Shown in pieces: positions 22,198 through 32,965 of a stretch of DNA of 64,000 bases. The notes below the pieces were generated by a model that saw only the letters and a program-made list of their open reading frames with translations, was not told where the DNA came from and did no database searches. The stretch's first letter is position 1, and each line of letters opens with the position of its first letter. The position numbers were made by a program, and so were the translations under genes. The stretch comes from Conus ventricosus (taxonomy: Eukaryota > Mollusca > Gastropoda > Neogastropoda > Conidae): the NCBI GenBank assembly GCA_018398815.1, contig CM031604.1, positions 51,197,781-51,261,780 on the forward strand, given 5' to 3'.

Positions 22198-22902
22198 AAA
22201 TATATCTGCCTTCAAAAAGGATTGCGATGGTTCCCTTATGCAGCTAGTGAAGAGTTTCCATATCTGTAATATATTTTCTTAATTTCATGTTCCCAGTTTT
22301 CTCCATCTTCAAACTCCCCCCCCCCCCCCCCTCCTCCTTAAGTCCAAAGCTTTGCCAAGTCGTAACTATGAAAACAGTTCAGTTGTTGGCCTGTGCTTGT
22401 TTTTTCCCCCACTATTGGATTGTTCGTCTATGTGTTTGTCTGACTTTGTTCAAGTTTAACAGGCTGTGCCAGTCTTGAATGAAAGTTACTCTGTGTTAGG
22501 CTTTCTTATGGGAGCAAACGTTACCCCACTTATTTACTCTTTATTGTTTACTGTTCCCTGCCTCATTTCATTTCATTTCCAATTTTGATTAAATTGAGGT
22601 TACTTGTATTTGTTTCTGTCTGTCCGTGTGTTTGTCTTTTGATCTCCCTTGCGTCTTTGGGTGGATCCTCAAGCGTAGGCTCAAAGATTGTCCCCTACAT
22701 TTTATACTATTTGCATAATGTCTTTAGTTTTTCAGCAACTTTTTTCCTCCCCACACTTTCGTTTGGTTTCATTTACTACCCTTCACTGGCTGCTTTGGGG
22801 TGCTACTGGATTCTTTTTTGCACCCTTGGTGGTGAGAACACCACAGTATTATGAACTGTGGTGTGTCTCTATTTGACGCCAGGAGCGCACACACAACCAG
22901 CC

Positions 22903-22958
22903 GTGTCTCCCTGATGAGTTCCGACCCAGCGGATGAAAGGCCTTGAAGCAGGCAATAC
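22903..22958 (+). ncRNA. Hammerhead ribozyme motif, array unit 4 (mutated)
   Basis: The base before GAAA is T instead of C, which weakens the closing pair of stem II, and stem I reads GAAG. The predicted site is after 22944. Confidence 0.5.
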
Positions 22959-23659
22959 AAATATATCTGCCTTCAAAAAGGATTGCGATGGTTCCCTTAT
23001 GCAGCTAGTGAAGAGTTTTCATATCTGTAATATATTTCTTAATTTCATGTTCCCAGTTTCTCCATCTTCAACCCCCCACCCCCCCCCCCTCCTCCTTAAG
23101 TCCAAAGCTTTGCCAAGTCGTAACTATGAAAACAGTTCAGTTGTTGGCCTGCGCTTGTTTTCCCCCCACTATTGGATTGTTCGTCTATGTGTTTGTCTGA
23201 CTTTGTTCAAGTTTAAAAGGCTGTGCCAGTCTTGAATGAAAGTTACTCTGTGTTAGGCTTTCTTATGGGAGCAAACGTTACCCCACATATTTACTCTTTA
23301 TTGTTTACTGTTCCCTACCTCATTTCATTTCATTTCCAATTTTGATTAAATTGAGGTTACTTGTATTTGTTTCTGTCTGTCCGTGTGTTTGTCTTTTGAT
23401 CTCCCTTGCATCTTTGGGTGGATCCTCAAGCGTAGGCTCAAAGATTGTCCCCTACATTTTATACTATTTGCATAATGTCTTTAGTTTTTCAGCAACTTTT
23501 TTCCTCCCCACACTTTCGTTTGGTTTCATTTACTACCCTTCACTGGCTGCTTTGGGGTGCTACTGGATTCTTTTTTGCACCCTTGGTGGTGAGAACACCA
23601 CAGTATTATGAACTGTGGTGTGTCTCTATTTGACGCCAGGAGCGCACACACAACCAGCC

Positions 23660-23715
23660 GTGTCTCCCTGATGAGTTCCGACCCAGCGGACGAAAGGCCT
23701 CGGAGCAGACAATAC
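23660..23715 (+). ncRNA. Hammerhead ribozyme motif, array unit 5
   Basis: The core and site are intact (cleavage after 23701). The distance from the previous predicted site is 757 bases, so a transcript of the array would be cut into monomers of about 760 nt. Confidence 0.7.
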
Positions 23716-24111
23716 AAATATATCTGCCTTCAAAAAGGATTGCGATGGTTCCCTTATGCAGCTAGTGAAGAGTTTTCATATCTGTAATATATTTTCTTAA
23801 TTTCATGTTCCCAGTTTCTCCATCTTCAAACTCCCCCCCCCCCCTCCCCTCCTCCTTAAGTCCAAAGCTTTGCCAAGTCGTAACTATGAAAACAGTTCAG
23901 TTGTTGGCCTGCGTTTGTTTTCCCCCCACTATTGGATTGTTCGTCTATGTGTTTGTCTGACTTTGTTCAAGTTTAAAAGGCTGTGCCAGTCTTGAATGAA
24001 AGTTACTCTCTGTGTTAGGCTTTCTTATGGGAGCAAACGTTACCCCACTTATTTACTCTTTATTGTTTACTGTTCCCTGCCTCATTTCATTTCATTTCCA
24101 AAAACTCTGAG

Positions 24112-24770
24112 GGTGAGGACTGTACTATTAGACTGGAAGAGAATGAAGTAGAGCGGGACTTGGGAGTGTTGGTAGACAGGGACCTTATTTTCAAGAACCA
24201 GGTGGCACAAGCAACAGCAAAGGCCAATAGAATCCTTGGGTCATCAGAAGGTCCTTTGATCACCTTACACCAGAAACCTTTGTCCAACTCCACAAGTCCC
24301 TTGTGAGGCCAGTTCTGGAGTACGGTCACGCAGTATGGCAGCCAAGATTCAAAACCCTGTGTGTGGATCTGGAGGATGTCCAAAGGCGAGCAACAAAACT
24401 CATTGGCCCCCTGAAAGAAAAATCATATCCAGAGCGCCTGGCAGTACTTAAGCTGCCAAGCCTGGAACACCGCAGAAATAGAGGCGACATGATTGACACT
24501 TTCAAGTTCGTGCATGGTTTATATGATACAGACAGACCTCAGTTCCAGCTCCACCTAGGTAGATACACAAGAGGGAACTCTCTAAAACTTGAGAAAGGAC
24601 ATTGCAGACTAAACGTGCGTTCCAACTTCTTTGCGCAGCGAGTGGTGTCCACATGGAACAGTCTTCCAGATAGTGTTGTGACGGCCCCGAGCATTAGTGC
24701 TTTTAAAAGAAGACTGGATGCCCACTGGGAAAGTCTGCCGAACAAATTTGACTCCAGCTGTTACAACTAG
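24112..24770 (+). pseudogene. LINE reverse transcriptase, C-terminal part after the array
   Basis: The frame resumes immediately after the second copy of aaaaactctgag. It encodes ERDLGVLVDRDLIFKN, VLEYGHAVWQPR, VQRRATKLI and the terminal WNSLPDSVVTAPSISAFK block typical of CR1-type LINE proteins. It is in frame with the part that ends at 20184, showing that the intervening 3.9 kb is a later insertion. One frameshift lies near 24240. Confidence 0.85.
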
Positions 24771-24883
24771 ACTGCTTTTGCCATGCCACGCACGCAAGTC
24801 TAGTTTGAACAGGAGTGGTGAACAGGTCTTGTAAAAAAGGCCTCAAACACCCAATACATCAAGTATCAAGTAAGTAAGTAAGA

Positions 24884-25237
24884 GGTCGAAACGCGTCGTG
24901 TTTTGTCTTGTGACTGCAGTCCCCTCACTTTGCAACTATAATCACAGATAAGCACACTTCAAACCAGTACCTACAAACTAGATGACTAAACGAATGCTGG
25001 AAAAAAATAAATACACGAATAAACAGATAAACATCACAAATGACTATTATGCAATCAGAATATGAAACTTTAAATTACAAATAAAGACGGCATAAAATAT
25101 CACCGTTTTTTAGATTGTAACTTACGCATTCTTAAAATTGTCGATTACAATAAAGTTTTACAAAATAACGCTAGGGGGAAAGAAGCAATTACTACTTTAC
25201 TAAGTAATTAATTATCCAACGAGCGAACGAATCGCGA

Positions 25238-25277
<40 letters not shown>

Positions 25278-25500
25278 GATTTATGGACAGTTGATAGTCA
25301 TGTGATCTTGAATGATACGGGTAGTTACTAGGACTGTTTTTGACGACTGGATAATCATTGGAATTGAGGGGCCTACGAAATCGCCAATAACAAAACACTT
25401 TCTCTCTGTTTAGGCAGTTTAATTAAACTAACTTTCCAGTAAAAAGACCTCCCCTGTCACATGTTGAGTCTCACAGGTCGTGTGCAAAGTGACATTGCGT
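24884..25500. other. Spacer upstream of MCM2
   Basis: No coding sequence. It starts with a word (gtcgaaacgcgtcgtg, 24885-24900) resembling the 3' half of a hammerhead, and carries a (CA)n run at 25242-25276. Confidence 0.4.
25242..25276. repeat. (CA)n microsatellite
   Basis: About 17 AC units. Confidence 0.9.
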
Positions 25501-25512
25501 GCTTTCTAGAAT

Positions 25513-25522
25513 GGCGCGAAAA
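25513..25522 (+). promoter_or_regulatory. E2F-like site upstream of MCM2
   Basis: The sequence GGCGCGAAAA matches the E2F consensus in reverse orientation (TTTTCGCGCC). It lies about 250 bp before the proposed MCM2 start codon. Confidence 0.5.
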
Positions 25523-25723
25523 TGGCGGATGAATTGAAAAAACGTTATTGTTTTATTTTGCCATTTCTTTGCATATGTATTGCATAATTAGGTTAAAAGA
25601 TTAAAATTGGTTAAAGAAAGATCTTTATTTTGTCACTTTTAACACCATGTTTTGTTTGATGCAAAAGATAGTCTGAAACTATATTTTCACCCATGAACTC
25701 TGACCTATGACCTGACTAACAAT

Positions 25724-25731
25724 TTTCCCGC
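25724..25731 (+). promoter_or_regulatory. E2F-like site at the MCM2 promoter
   Basis: TTTCCCGC is an exact E2F consensus (TTTSSCGC), 35 bp before the ATG. MCM2-7 genes are established E2F targets in animals, so two such sites at this position support both the promoter and the exon 1 call. Confidence 0.6.
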
Positions 25732-25765
25732 GGTTTCAACTGTAGCAGCAACCGAAGAAGCAGCC

Positions 25766-25771
25766 ATGTCG
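25766..25771 (+). CDS. MCM2: MCM2 exon 1, coding part (two codons)
   Basis: ATG TCG is followed directly by a donor, gtatgt. The phase is zero, which matches the phase-zero start of the next MCM2 exon at 32769. Joining them gives [15 protein letters not shown], which resembles the start of animal MCM2 proteins (Ser-rich, then MAxSP). A purine-rich 5' UTR and E2F-like sites lie immediately upstream. The exon is very short, so the call rests on position, phase and promoter context. Confidence 0.6.
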
Positions 25772-28398
25772 GTATGTAACCCGTCCGTCTTTGACATAAT
25801 ACTATTTTCTTTTCCAGTCTAACGTAGATTTTAGTTCGGATTAATTTGGTTACAACAACATTTTGGACCTGATTTGGCAGAAAGAGAACAATGATAAGGT
25901 CAGATCACCGATTTCTGATTTGCTTCTTCTTCTTCCTAAAATACTGGTTCACTCAAAAACGAGTAGGTCACCATCGTGGACTCACTCTGTGAACTTCATC
26001 GGCCGGCATCAAAATTCTCTCCGTCGGACTCATGGCCCCATTGAATCGATTGACGAACAATTAAATCCATAATTACATCTTACATGCATGCAGAGGAGAG
26101 GAATACCTGTTACGATGAATTCTCAGTTGGGAGATTTTCGTTGACAGATGTTTAATAATTGCTCAGTCGACGATTTACTGTTTTCTTACTACATTTGTGA
26201 AATATAAAGGCACCGTTACATTGGTGATTGCGAGTTTTTCGAGTTTTATTAATTTTCAAGGGTCTAGTCTTAAATCTGCAAGGTTAGGAAGCTATTTTCA
26301 CAAGCATGCGATTTGTGAAATCGAAGATCACTGCAAAGAGCCGAGGCAGAACATGTCGACAAAGAAGCCTTCCCGACAAGCTGTAGCTTTTTCAAGGGAT
26401 GGTATTCAACATGGCCGGAGAGCAAATAAACTTAGAAAGCAGATCCTTTCTCGATGCAGGTTCATGAGAATGTTGCCAAAGATGAAGAAAGCAAAATCGG
26501 ATTTTAGATGCATTTCAGGCACCAGAAAACTTGAATTGATCTTTTGAAGGAGATTTTTTTGGTTTTTAACCCCTTCACTGCCACAGTATAATAGCACATT
26601 TAAAAATTTGTATGCCAAGGTAAAATTTAGCTTTTTTGGGTAGGTTCAATAAAATGGTTACTGCGCACATGTTTCTTGACAGATCTCTGATTTTTTGCAT
26701 GTTATGTTATGAATTTGTCTACAATGTCCTGTGAAAATGACTTGATTATGTTGATAGGAATTAGTACATCAGAAATTGACATAATTATAAAAATGTTACA
26801 AAAAATAAGAGTTTTCGAGTATACACAAACACACTGCGCCAAAAAGAATGAGTCAAAACACTGAAAAAAGTGGTCTTGGTATTTATTCAACATCAGCACT
26901 AACATGTGACAGTCATGTAATTCCCAAGGAATCTTGTTCTTAATGATAATGTGCTCATAACTGGGGTACTATTTTTTTTTAGGTAAAAAGGGGTATAATC
27001 ATACTATTCAGGGTATGTTCACTAACATCTACATTACTCGTCCATTTGTTGAGTTATTTAGATTTTTTTGTGGATTACTTCCTTAGGCTATACCCTTGTC
27101 TACAATTTCACATCATTCTAACTTTATTTTGTGGGTAATAATGATGGTTCACACTAATAACATATGATAAAACAGTTTTTGTTTTGTTTTCAATTTGAGA
27201 GTTTTACAACAATTCACCACATAAAAGCCCATTAAACACAGCAAAAGTACCTTCTGGTGTTTGCCCTACAACATTACAAACACCTGGGATTCATATTGTT
27301 GTCGATAAATGTCCCTCTGTAACAATCTGTATGTTACTGGGGGTACCCCAGTTCTACTAGAAAGGGGCATAATTTTACTATTTGGGGTAGGTTCAGTACC
27401 TCAATCCCTGTTTGTTTGTTGACATATGACTTGGATTTTATGGTTTCTCTTTCCTTATACCCCAAGCTATGATGCTGTATAACAATGTATTGTTGGCCAT
27501 TAGGGATGGACAGGGATATAATGAATGGTGGTTTTACAAAAAGAACACTTTTCAAGTATACAAAAACAGATTGCTTCATATAAAATCAGTGAAAACGAAA
27601 AAGTGGTGTGACTAATTATTCAACATCAGCACTAACACATGATAGTCATATAAATCCCGAGGAATCTTGTTCTTGATGACAATTTGCTCATAATTGGGGT
27701 ACTATTTTTTATTTTAGGTAAAAAGGGGCATAATCATGCTTTTCATGGTATGCTCACTAACATCTACATCACTCATCCATTTGTTGAGTTATTTGTTAGA
27801 TTTTTGGTGGATTGCTTCCTTATACCTTTGTCTACAATTTCACATCATTCTAATTTGATTTTTGGGTAATAATGATGGTTCACACTAATAACACATATAA
27901 CAGTTTTTTTTTTTTTTTATCAGTTTGAGAGTTTTACAACAATTCACCACATAAAAGCCCACTAAACACAGCAAAAATACCTTTTGGTGTTTGCTCAACA
28001 ACATTGCAAACACCTGGGATTCATATTGTCAATAAATGTCACTCTGTGTAACAATCTGTATGTTACTGGGGGTACCCCAATTCTACTAGAAAGGGACATG
28101 ATTTTACTATTTGGGTAGGTTCAATACCTCAATCACTGCTTATCTATTTGTTGACATATGACTTAGATTTTATGGCTTCTCTTTCCTTTTACCCAAGCTA
28201 TGAGCTATATAATATAATCTAGTTTTGTTGGCCAATAGGGGATGGACAGAGATGTACCGATGGTGGTTTTACAAAAAAGAACAGTTTCTGCACGCACGCG
28301 CCACTTATGTTATAAAACAAAACACTGTAGAAACTGAAGAAGAATCTAAAATACAGAATAAAGGTTTCAAGATAAGTAAGCAGAGCCACAATTGGGCG

Positions 28399-28423
28399 CA
28401 CACACACACACACACACACACAC

Positions 28424-28469
<46 letters not shown>

Positions 28470-28690
28470 TTTACACACACACACGCACGCCACACAGTAA
28501 GCAGACCCACAATTGGGCATGCACACACACACACACACACACAATTTATGCACGCACACACACACACCCCATACGCGCACACACACAATTTACACGCACA
28601 CACACAATTTACACGCACACACACAATTTACACACGTACAAATTCACAAACACACTAACAGTATCACACACACACTAACAGTATCACACA
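28399..28690. repeat. Compound CA-rich minisatellite
   Basis: CA runs are interrupted by a repeated word (aatttacacgcacacacac) and by a 35-base unit containing cccacaattgggc that occurs twice. Confidence 0.85.
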
Positions 28691-29072
28691 CACATGAATG
28701 TAAAAACACCACAATGGCACAAAAAAAAACACAAAAAACTGCTGTGGATGAGTGCTTCTGTGCTTTACAAAATGAACAAACTTATATGGAAAACTTGCAT
28801 ACAGAAATAAACGATGCTTAGGCACACACACACACAAGAGTCTCACCTATCCATACAGTCATTATTTGCCATAATTATGTGATTTCAGTAGGAAGTATGG
28901 CAAAGAAGAGAAATACAGAAAATAAATAGTGGAGGAATGACAAAGAGTCAAGTAGCAACAAACAAAAATGATTAAAAAAGAAAAATAGAGCTACTTGCCT
29001 GAATCCGGTTTCTGGTCATGAAGGGACTGAAGACTGAAGCTCTGTGCATCCTAAAATTGGCACAGTTGACTT

Positions 29073-29734
29073 TCAGACCAGATTCCCAGTGAAAACTCCA
29101 CCAAGGCTGGGACTGACCACGTCCCATGCCACGCCCCCCCCCCCCCCCCCCCCCCCCCGGCCGCTTCCACGGGACCCTCGCTGTCTTCCTGAGCCCCTAC
29201 CACGTCCACGACCCTCTCCGGTCATGACAGGAGGGCCTGCAGTGCTCGTTGATGGCACGGGTTCGGCTATTTCCGCTACGTCACCCTCGCTCGCGGCGGC
29301 GTATTCACTGCTGTCATGTGCTACTAACAATAAAGCCACGTCATCACCTGCACATATCTCCGATAAAAGTGAATGGTGCTGATTACCATCCGTCTCCTCT
29401 TCATCGCTAGTATCAGGATCCGATCCTCAAAGGTCTTCTTCTTCTTCACTATTTTGATACTTTTGAACGTCATCTGAAACATCACAGCCCTGATGTGGCC
29501 CTTTGCGGTCGGCTGGGCTATAAGCAACATTACTCTCTCATCTAAAACAAGCGCAGTGTAACGCTTGAAAACGGGAGGAGTCGACGAAATGTTAGGTTGA
29601 GTTGCCATCTTGAATATGCTTATCAGCTGTAACCTCTGAACTCGCGATTTGCATAACACATGTTCAGCTGGCTGCTCGCGTGGAGGGAAAGGGGCCGGGC
29701 CGTTCCTTGACACCAGTAGAAGAGGTGAGAACAT
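29073..29734 (-). pseudogene. Candidate piggyBac-type transposase N-terminal remnant
   Basis: Minus-strand frames read MATQPNISSTPPVFKRY, then DEEETDGNQHHS and later EGRGRGRGSGRQRGSRGSG. This is acidic then Gly/Arg-rich composition, of the kind seen at the start of piggyBac transposases in this window. No catalytic Asp box is present and the frame is broken. Part of it (29490-29530) is a short repeat also seen at 31355-31402. Confidence 0.35.
29134..29158. repeat. Poly-C tract
   Basis: About 25 C inside the TTAA element. Confidence 0.9.
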
Positions 29735-30312
29735 TTTAGACGGTCGTCTCCCAAGCAGATTTTTCTGCTTTCCGTGATGAAGTTAGGGCGTGACACACGC
29801 GTCCCGGGCGTAGCGATTTGCAGTTTCCAGGACGTGCATTACATGTTTCAGGCAGGGAACGGGTTAATGAATGTTTGATTACATGTATTATTTCTGTTAG
29901 AGCTTCGCAGTGCCTGCTTCCAGTCTTACCCCAACTATGTATAAATACATGCAGTGAACCTGAACAAAATATAGTCTTCAGTATTGTAGGTATGTGATTT
30001 GGCTGACAGACTCACAGGATTTTCATTTGGTTGTTGGCCAATTCAGTCAGAAAACTGCGATTTCAAAGGTTGTTTTCTCTTTGACTCCTTGCATGAATTC
30101 GTTGCTGATGGTGACAAATCTCAGGTTCTACTGAAGCCACAATTTTATCACATACCAAAATGCTTGAAAGAACATTGAAAGATTTATCTGTGAACATACC
30201 AGACTCTAAAATATCGCAGCAGATGGTTTGATCAACAGTTGATTACATCTATAATTTACTGAAAGTGAAAGAAGTGCTGCATCTGTTTCCCATCTTTCAT
30301 GCTTCACCACTT

Positions 30313-30316
<4 letters not shown>

Positions 30317-30344
<28 letters not shown>
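30317..30344. repeat. Poly-C tract
   Basis: About 28 C. Confidence 0.9.
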
Positions 30345-30371
30345 AACTAAATATATGTGCTACATATTTGT

Positions 30372-31261
30372 TTAACTCAATGCATACGCAACTTTCTGCC
30401 ACAACCATGACACGCCGAGACGCACTATTTTCGGTATTTTTACAAAAAATATACAGACAGAACCAAACCGAATACAACAATAAATATTATGTTTTTTAAA
30501 ACTTCAGATCATGTTCTTTTAGAAAGAAAAAAAAACTACAGTCCTGTGCTCAGTACACACTTCACTCGCCACTGGTTTGAAAAGTGTAGGCAAACAGCTA
30601 TCGGCAAAAACTTTTTCTCCACGCAAGTATGGATGAAAAATCGATATGATCATAACTGTAGTCAACACAGTGTGTAGCAAACACATAAAAACAATGTATC
30701 TTTCACACACACAGCTGTGTGCATGGTCTAAACCTCAAACAGAGAGCTACTGTCTCATATTTGAAGTAAAAATGGAAAAAATTTCATCATCATTTGGTAT
30801 GTGCAACTTGCCATTGTCGCTCATATCCTCTCTGTCCGATTCAGCATCTTCGGAAAACAGTTCAGAAAAGTTCGACAAGTTCGGAAAACAGTTCCAGTTT
30901 TTCATTTGATCGTTCTTCCATTATTCTTTCAATTACTTCTTGAAATAAGATGTTTCTGTTCGCTACCACTCGCTGACGCTTCGGTGCCAACAACATGATG
31001 AACACGGGCAGCCAGAGTTGTCTCCAGCTATCCCATAATATGAGCGAAAAAGTAGAATCAGACGCGAGATATACACCAAGGGAGAGTACCACCTAATAGA
31101 GGAGATCCTCAGCTTTCTGTGGGTACCACGATTGTTTCCCTTAGACCGCACAGCTGCAGTGGAAATTCGAGTAAATCATCGATCACCTAGCGGACGACAC
31201 GTCAGTGCCAAGCACTCAACCCATCGCCCGCCAGGTGATCGACAAGGCGCCAGTGAGTTAA
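30372..31261. mobile_element. TTAA-flanked MITE
   Basis: The right terminus, read inverted, is ttaactcactggcgcc. The left end at 30372 reads ttaactcaatgcatacgc, so nine bases match and then similarity weakens. Length is 890 bp. A minus-strand frame near the right end has Glu/Arg-rich sequence (NILFQEVIERIMEERSNEK), perhaps a degraded transposase start. Confidence 0.45.
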
Positions 31262-31332
31262 GGGGGGGTGGGGGAGTAAATATTGTAGATACATAGTTGT
31301 GTAAGCTTCACAAGTTTTTGCTTCAGAGGTTT

Positions 31333-31416
31333 TCAATTTCATTGTAAGATAAGATAATGTTGCTTATAGCCCAGCCGACCGCAAAGGGCCACATCAGGGC
31401 TGTCAATTTCATTGTA
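31333..31416 (-). mobile_element. 56-bp retroposed 3' end with 14-bp target duplication
   Basis: The word tcaatttcattgta occurs at 31333-31346 and again at 31403-31416. Between them are 56 bases that, on the minus strand, end in repeated ATCTT units. This looks like an extreme 5' truncation of a LINE or SINE with a microsatellite tail. The same body sequence (gatgtggccctttgcggtc) is present in the other orientation at about 29490-29530. Confidence 0.75.
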
Positions 31417-32768
31417 GGCACCAGGTAAATGCTTATATGGCCTGAATTTATCCACCTGGTCAATCAGGCTGTTGCAAACATGAGTGTTTGTGAATAATGC
31501 AGAATAGGTTTTTCCACAATCAAGTAGAGACTTTGAAAATGCAAACCACTGACAAAAAGAGAATCTGCACTTGAGTAAGCAAAGTCCTTTTGAGCCTTTA
31601 AAAGGCCAGCATCACCGAGACATGTAGAGGCACCTTGTCACTGGTTTTGATAATGACGTTCTCTAACCATGGCAAGTAATTTTATCCCGACTTTTTACGC
31701 GCAAGTTTTTTCTGCAAAGTCCTCCAGGCATACCAAGGTCTTGTTCAATTCATGTCAAAGAAGACAAAGTTGAAGCAGTAGGCATTTGGGAGAACTGACA
31801 CAGGAGAAGAAGAAACCAGGCCGGCCATCCATGCTGCCAAGTTCTCCAGACATGTCCAGGCCTCGTCTAAGACCTGTTGAATAATACCAAATTCAAACTG
31901 TTGATGGTTGACCGGTTGGTGAGAACTGACTCGGAAGGTGGGAAAACCGGTTATCCATGGCCACTGCCTGGCCCAGTCCCTTCAGCATGCTTTTTACAGC
32001 TTGGAGTAAAAGCCGTCCTCTCTATTGGAGAAACACATGATGGACAAAAACTTTGTATTTTGTTGGGGGGAAAAAAGCATAAGAAAGTGATACTACTTTC
32101 ACTAGAGTTGTTTGTTTCGTCGACAATGAAAATGACTGTAATTCCAAGCGTGTTGCGCAATTTCAAGCGTGTCATGTATTGTACTGTCAGTGTCATTGAG
32201 CACATGGCAGAAAACTGATTTCTTCAGATACTTACCCTGTGTCTGCTGTTTGTATAATTTCATGTGCCAATTGGGTGCATACTATGAAATTGTTATTAAT
32301 AGGGTGTATGTGTGAGAGAGAGATCTATACAAAGTATGTGTATCCCATATGTTTGTCTTGTTAAACTTGACTATAGTTCCAGTCTGTACATTTTTAAAAC
32401 AGCTTGATGTGTGATGTTGAATGCATGCTTTTACTAGTTTTAGTCTTCAAAATGCTTTCATGCAAGAGGAATTGGTTGCAAAGTCTTCTGTGGCGCCCAA
32501 GAAGTCTTCAGAACTTCTGGGTAAGGTGATGTTTTTCTTGTGTGGAACACCTTTTTCTCGAAGAATTTCTGAAGGCAAAATGTAAGAGCATTGAGATCCC
32601 TGTAATGTATGTTTAGCCGATAATAAGGAATCATCAAGATAAAATTGAAACGCGTTATTTTTCATTTGATGTGTTTGGTGTCCTTGGGTGGGTTGTTACT
32701 TGTAAAAGACTGTCGGTTTGATTACATTGTGAAGAGTTTGACGTGATTGGTATAAAATATGTGTGCAG

Positions 32769-32965
32769 AGTGAATCCTCTGACCCCTTTTCTATGGCCAC
32801 CAGCCCCCCTGGGGCAGTACAACCTAGCAGTCGCACTGACCGGTCATCCAGTCCTGGTCGTGACCTGCCGCCTTTTGAAGATGAGAGTGACTTGGTTGGC
32901 GGGGAGCAAGGGGATCCGGAGGGGGAGGAAGATGGAGAGGAGCTGTTCGGTGATGCTTTGGAACA
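32769..32965 (+). CDS. MCM2: MCM2 exon 2: N-terminal acidic/serine-rich tail
   Basis: After the acceptor tgtgtgcag the frame reads [14 protein letters not shown], then [15 protein letters not shown] and [13 protein letters not shown]. It closely follows the unstructured N-terminal tail of animal MCM2, where [14 protein letters not shown] is a hallmark. In MCM2 this tail binds histones H3-H4 and is phosphorylated by CDC7 kinase. The exon ends with two bases of a Gln codon at a gtgagt donor. MCM2 is one of the six subunits of the MCM2-7 helicase that licenses and unwinds replication origins in the nucleus. Confidence 0.9.

Larger units (their letters stand above)
20185..24099 (+). mobile_element. 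Tandem array of ~760-bp hammerhead-bearing repeat units (retrozyme/Penelope-like)
   Basis: A unit of 757-776 bp is repeated nearly five times, with the word tcaaagattgtcccctac or a one-base variant starting at about 20387, 21162, 21918, 22680 and 23437. Each unit carries a hammerhead-ribozyme-like motif at the same place, plus a variable poly-C tract. The array is bounded by a 12-bp duplication of LINE sequence (20173-20184 and 24100-24111). At its left edge a segment of about 200 bp is inverted relative to the rest. No reverse transcriptase lies inside, so the element is non-autonomous. Tandem units with one hammerhead each and a target duplication are known for retrozymes and for Penelope-like elements. 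Assignment to either is inference. Confidence 0.75.
18955..24883 (+). mobile_element. CR1/Jockey-like LINE, 5'-truncated, split by a ribozyme array
   Basis: Coding parts at 18955-20172 and 24112-24770 join perfectly at the duplicated site aaaaactctgag. The joined frame runs from the linker through the complete reverse transcriptase to the C-terminal FFAQRVVSTWNSLPDSV segment and a TAG at about 24768-24770. A 3' UTR and an AAGT-repeat tail (24866-24882) follow. It belongs to a different subfamily from the minus-strand LINE at 14998-18055, since the proteins are clearly diverged. The 5' end and endonuclease are absent. Confidence 0.9.
26566..29867. mobile_element. TTAA-flanked piggyBac-type element with ~735-bp internal repeats
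   Basis: Both ends carry TTAA. The left terminus ttaaccccttcactgcc pairs with the right terminus ggcagggaacgggttaa with only two mismatches. Internally a unit of about 735 bp occurs two and a half times (compare 27284-27411 with 28010-28138), followed by a compound CA block at 28399-28690. Near the right end a minus-strand frame encodes an acidic, Gly/Arg-rich segment that could be the remnant of a transposase N-terminus. No catalytic domain is present, so the copy is non-autonomous. Confidence 0.65.
25772..32768 (+). other. MCM2 intron 1
   Basis: About 7 kb between the two-codon first exon and exon 2. It contains two TTAA-flanked elements (26566-29867 and 30372-31261), a 56-bp retroposed fragment (31347-31402) and otherwise AT-rich DNA. 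No other coding exon was seen. Confidence 0.55.

Noticed and set aside
28399..28690. CRISPR-like array from the spaced CA repeats
   Set aside because: The repeats are simple-sequence CA with variable spacing in a eukaryotic intron; there are no unique spacers of constant length.
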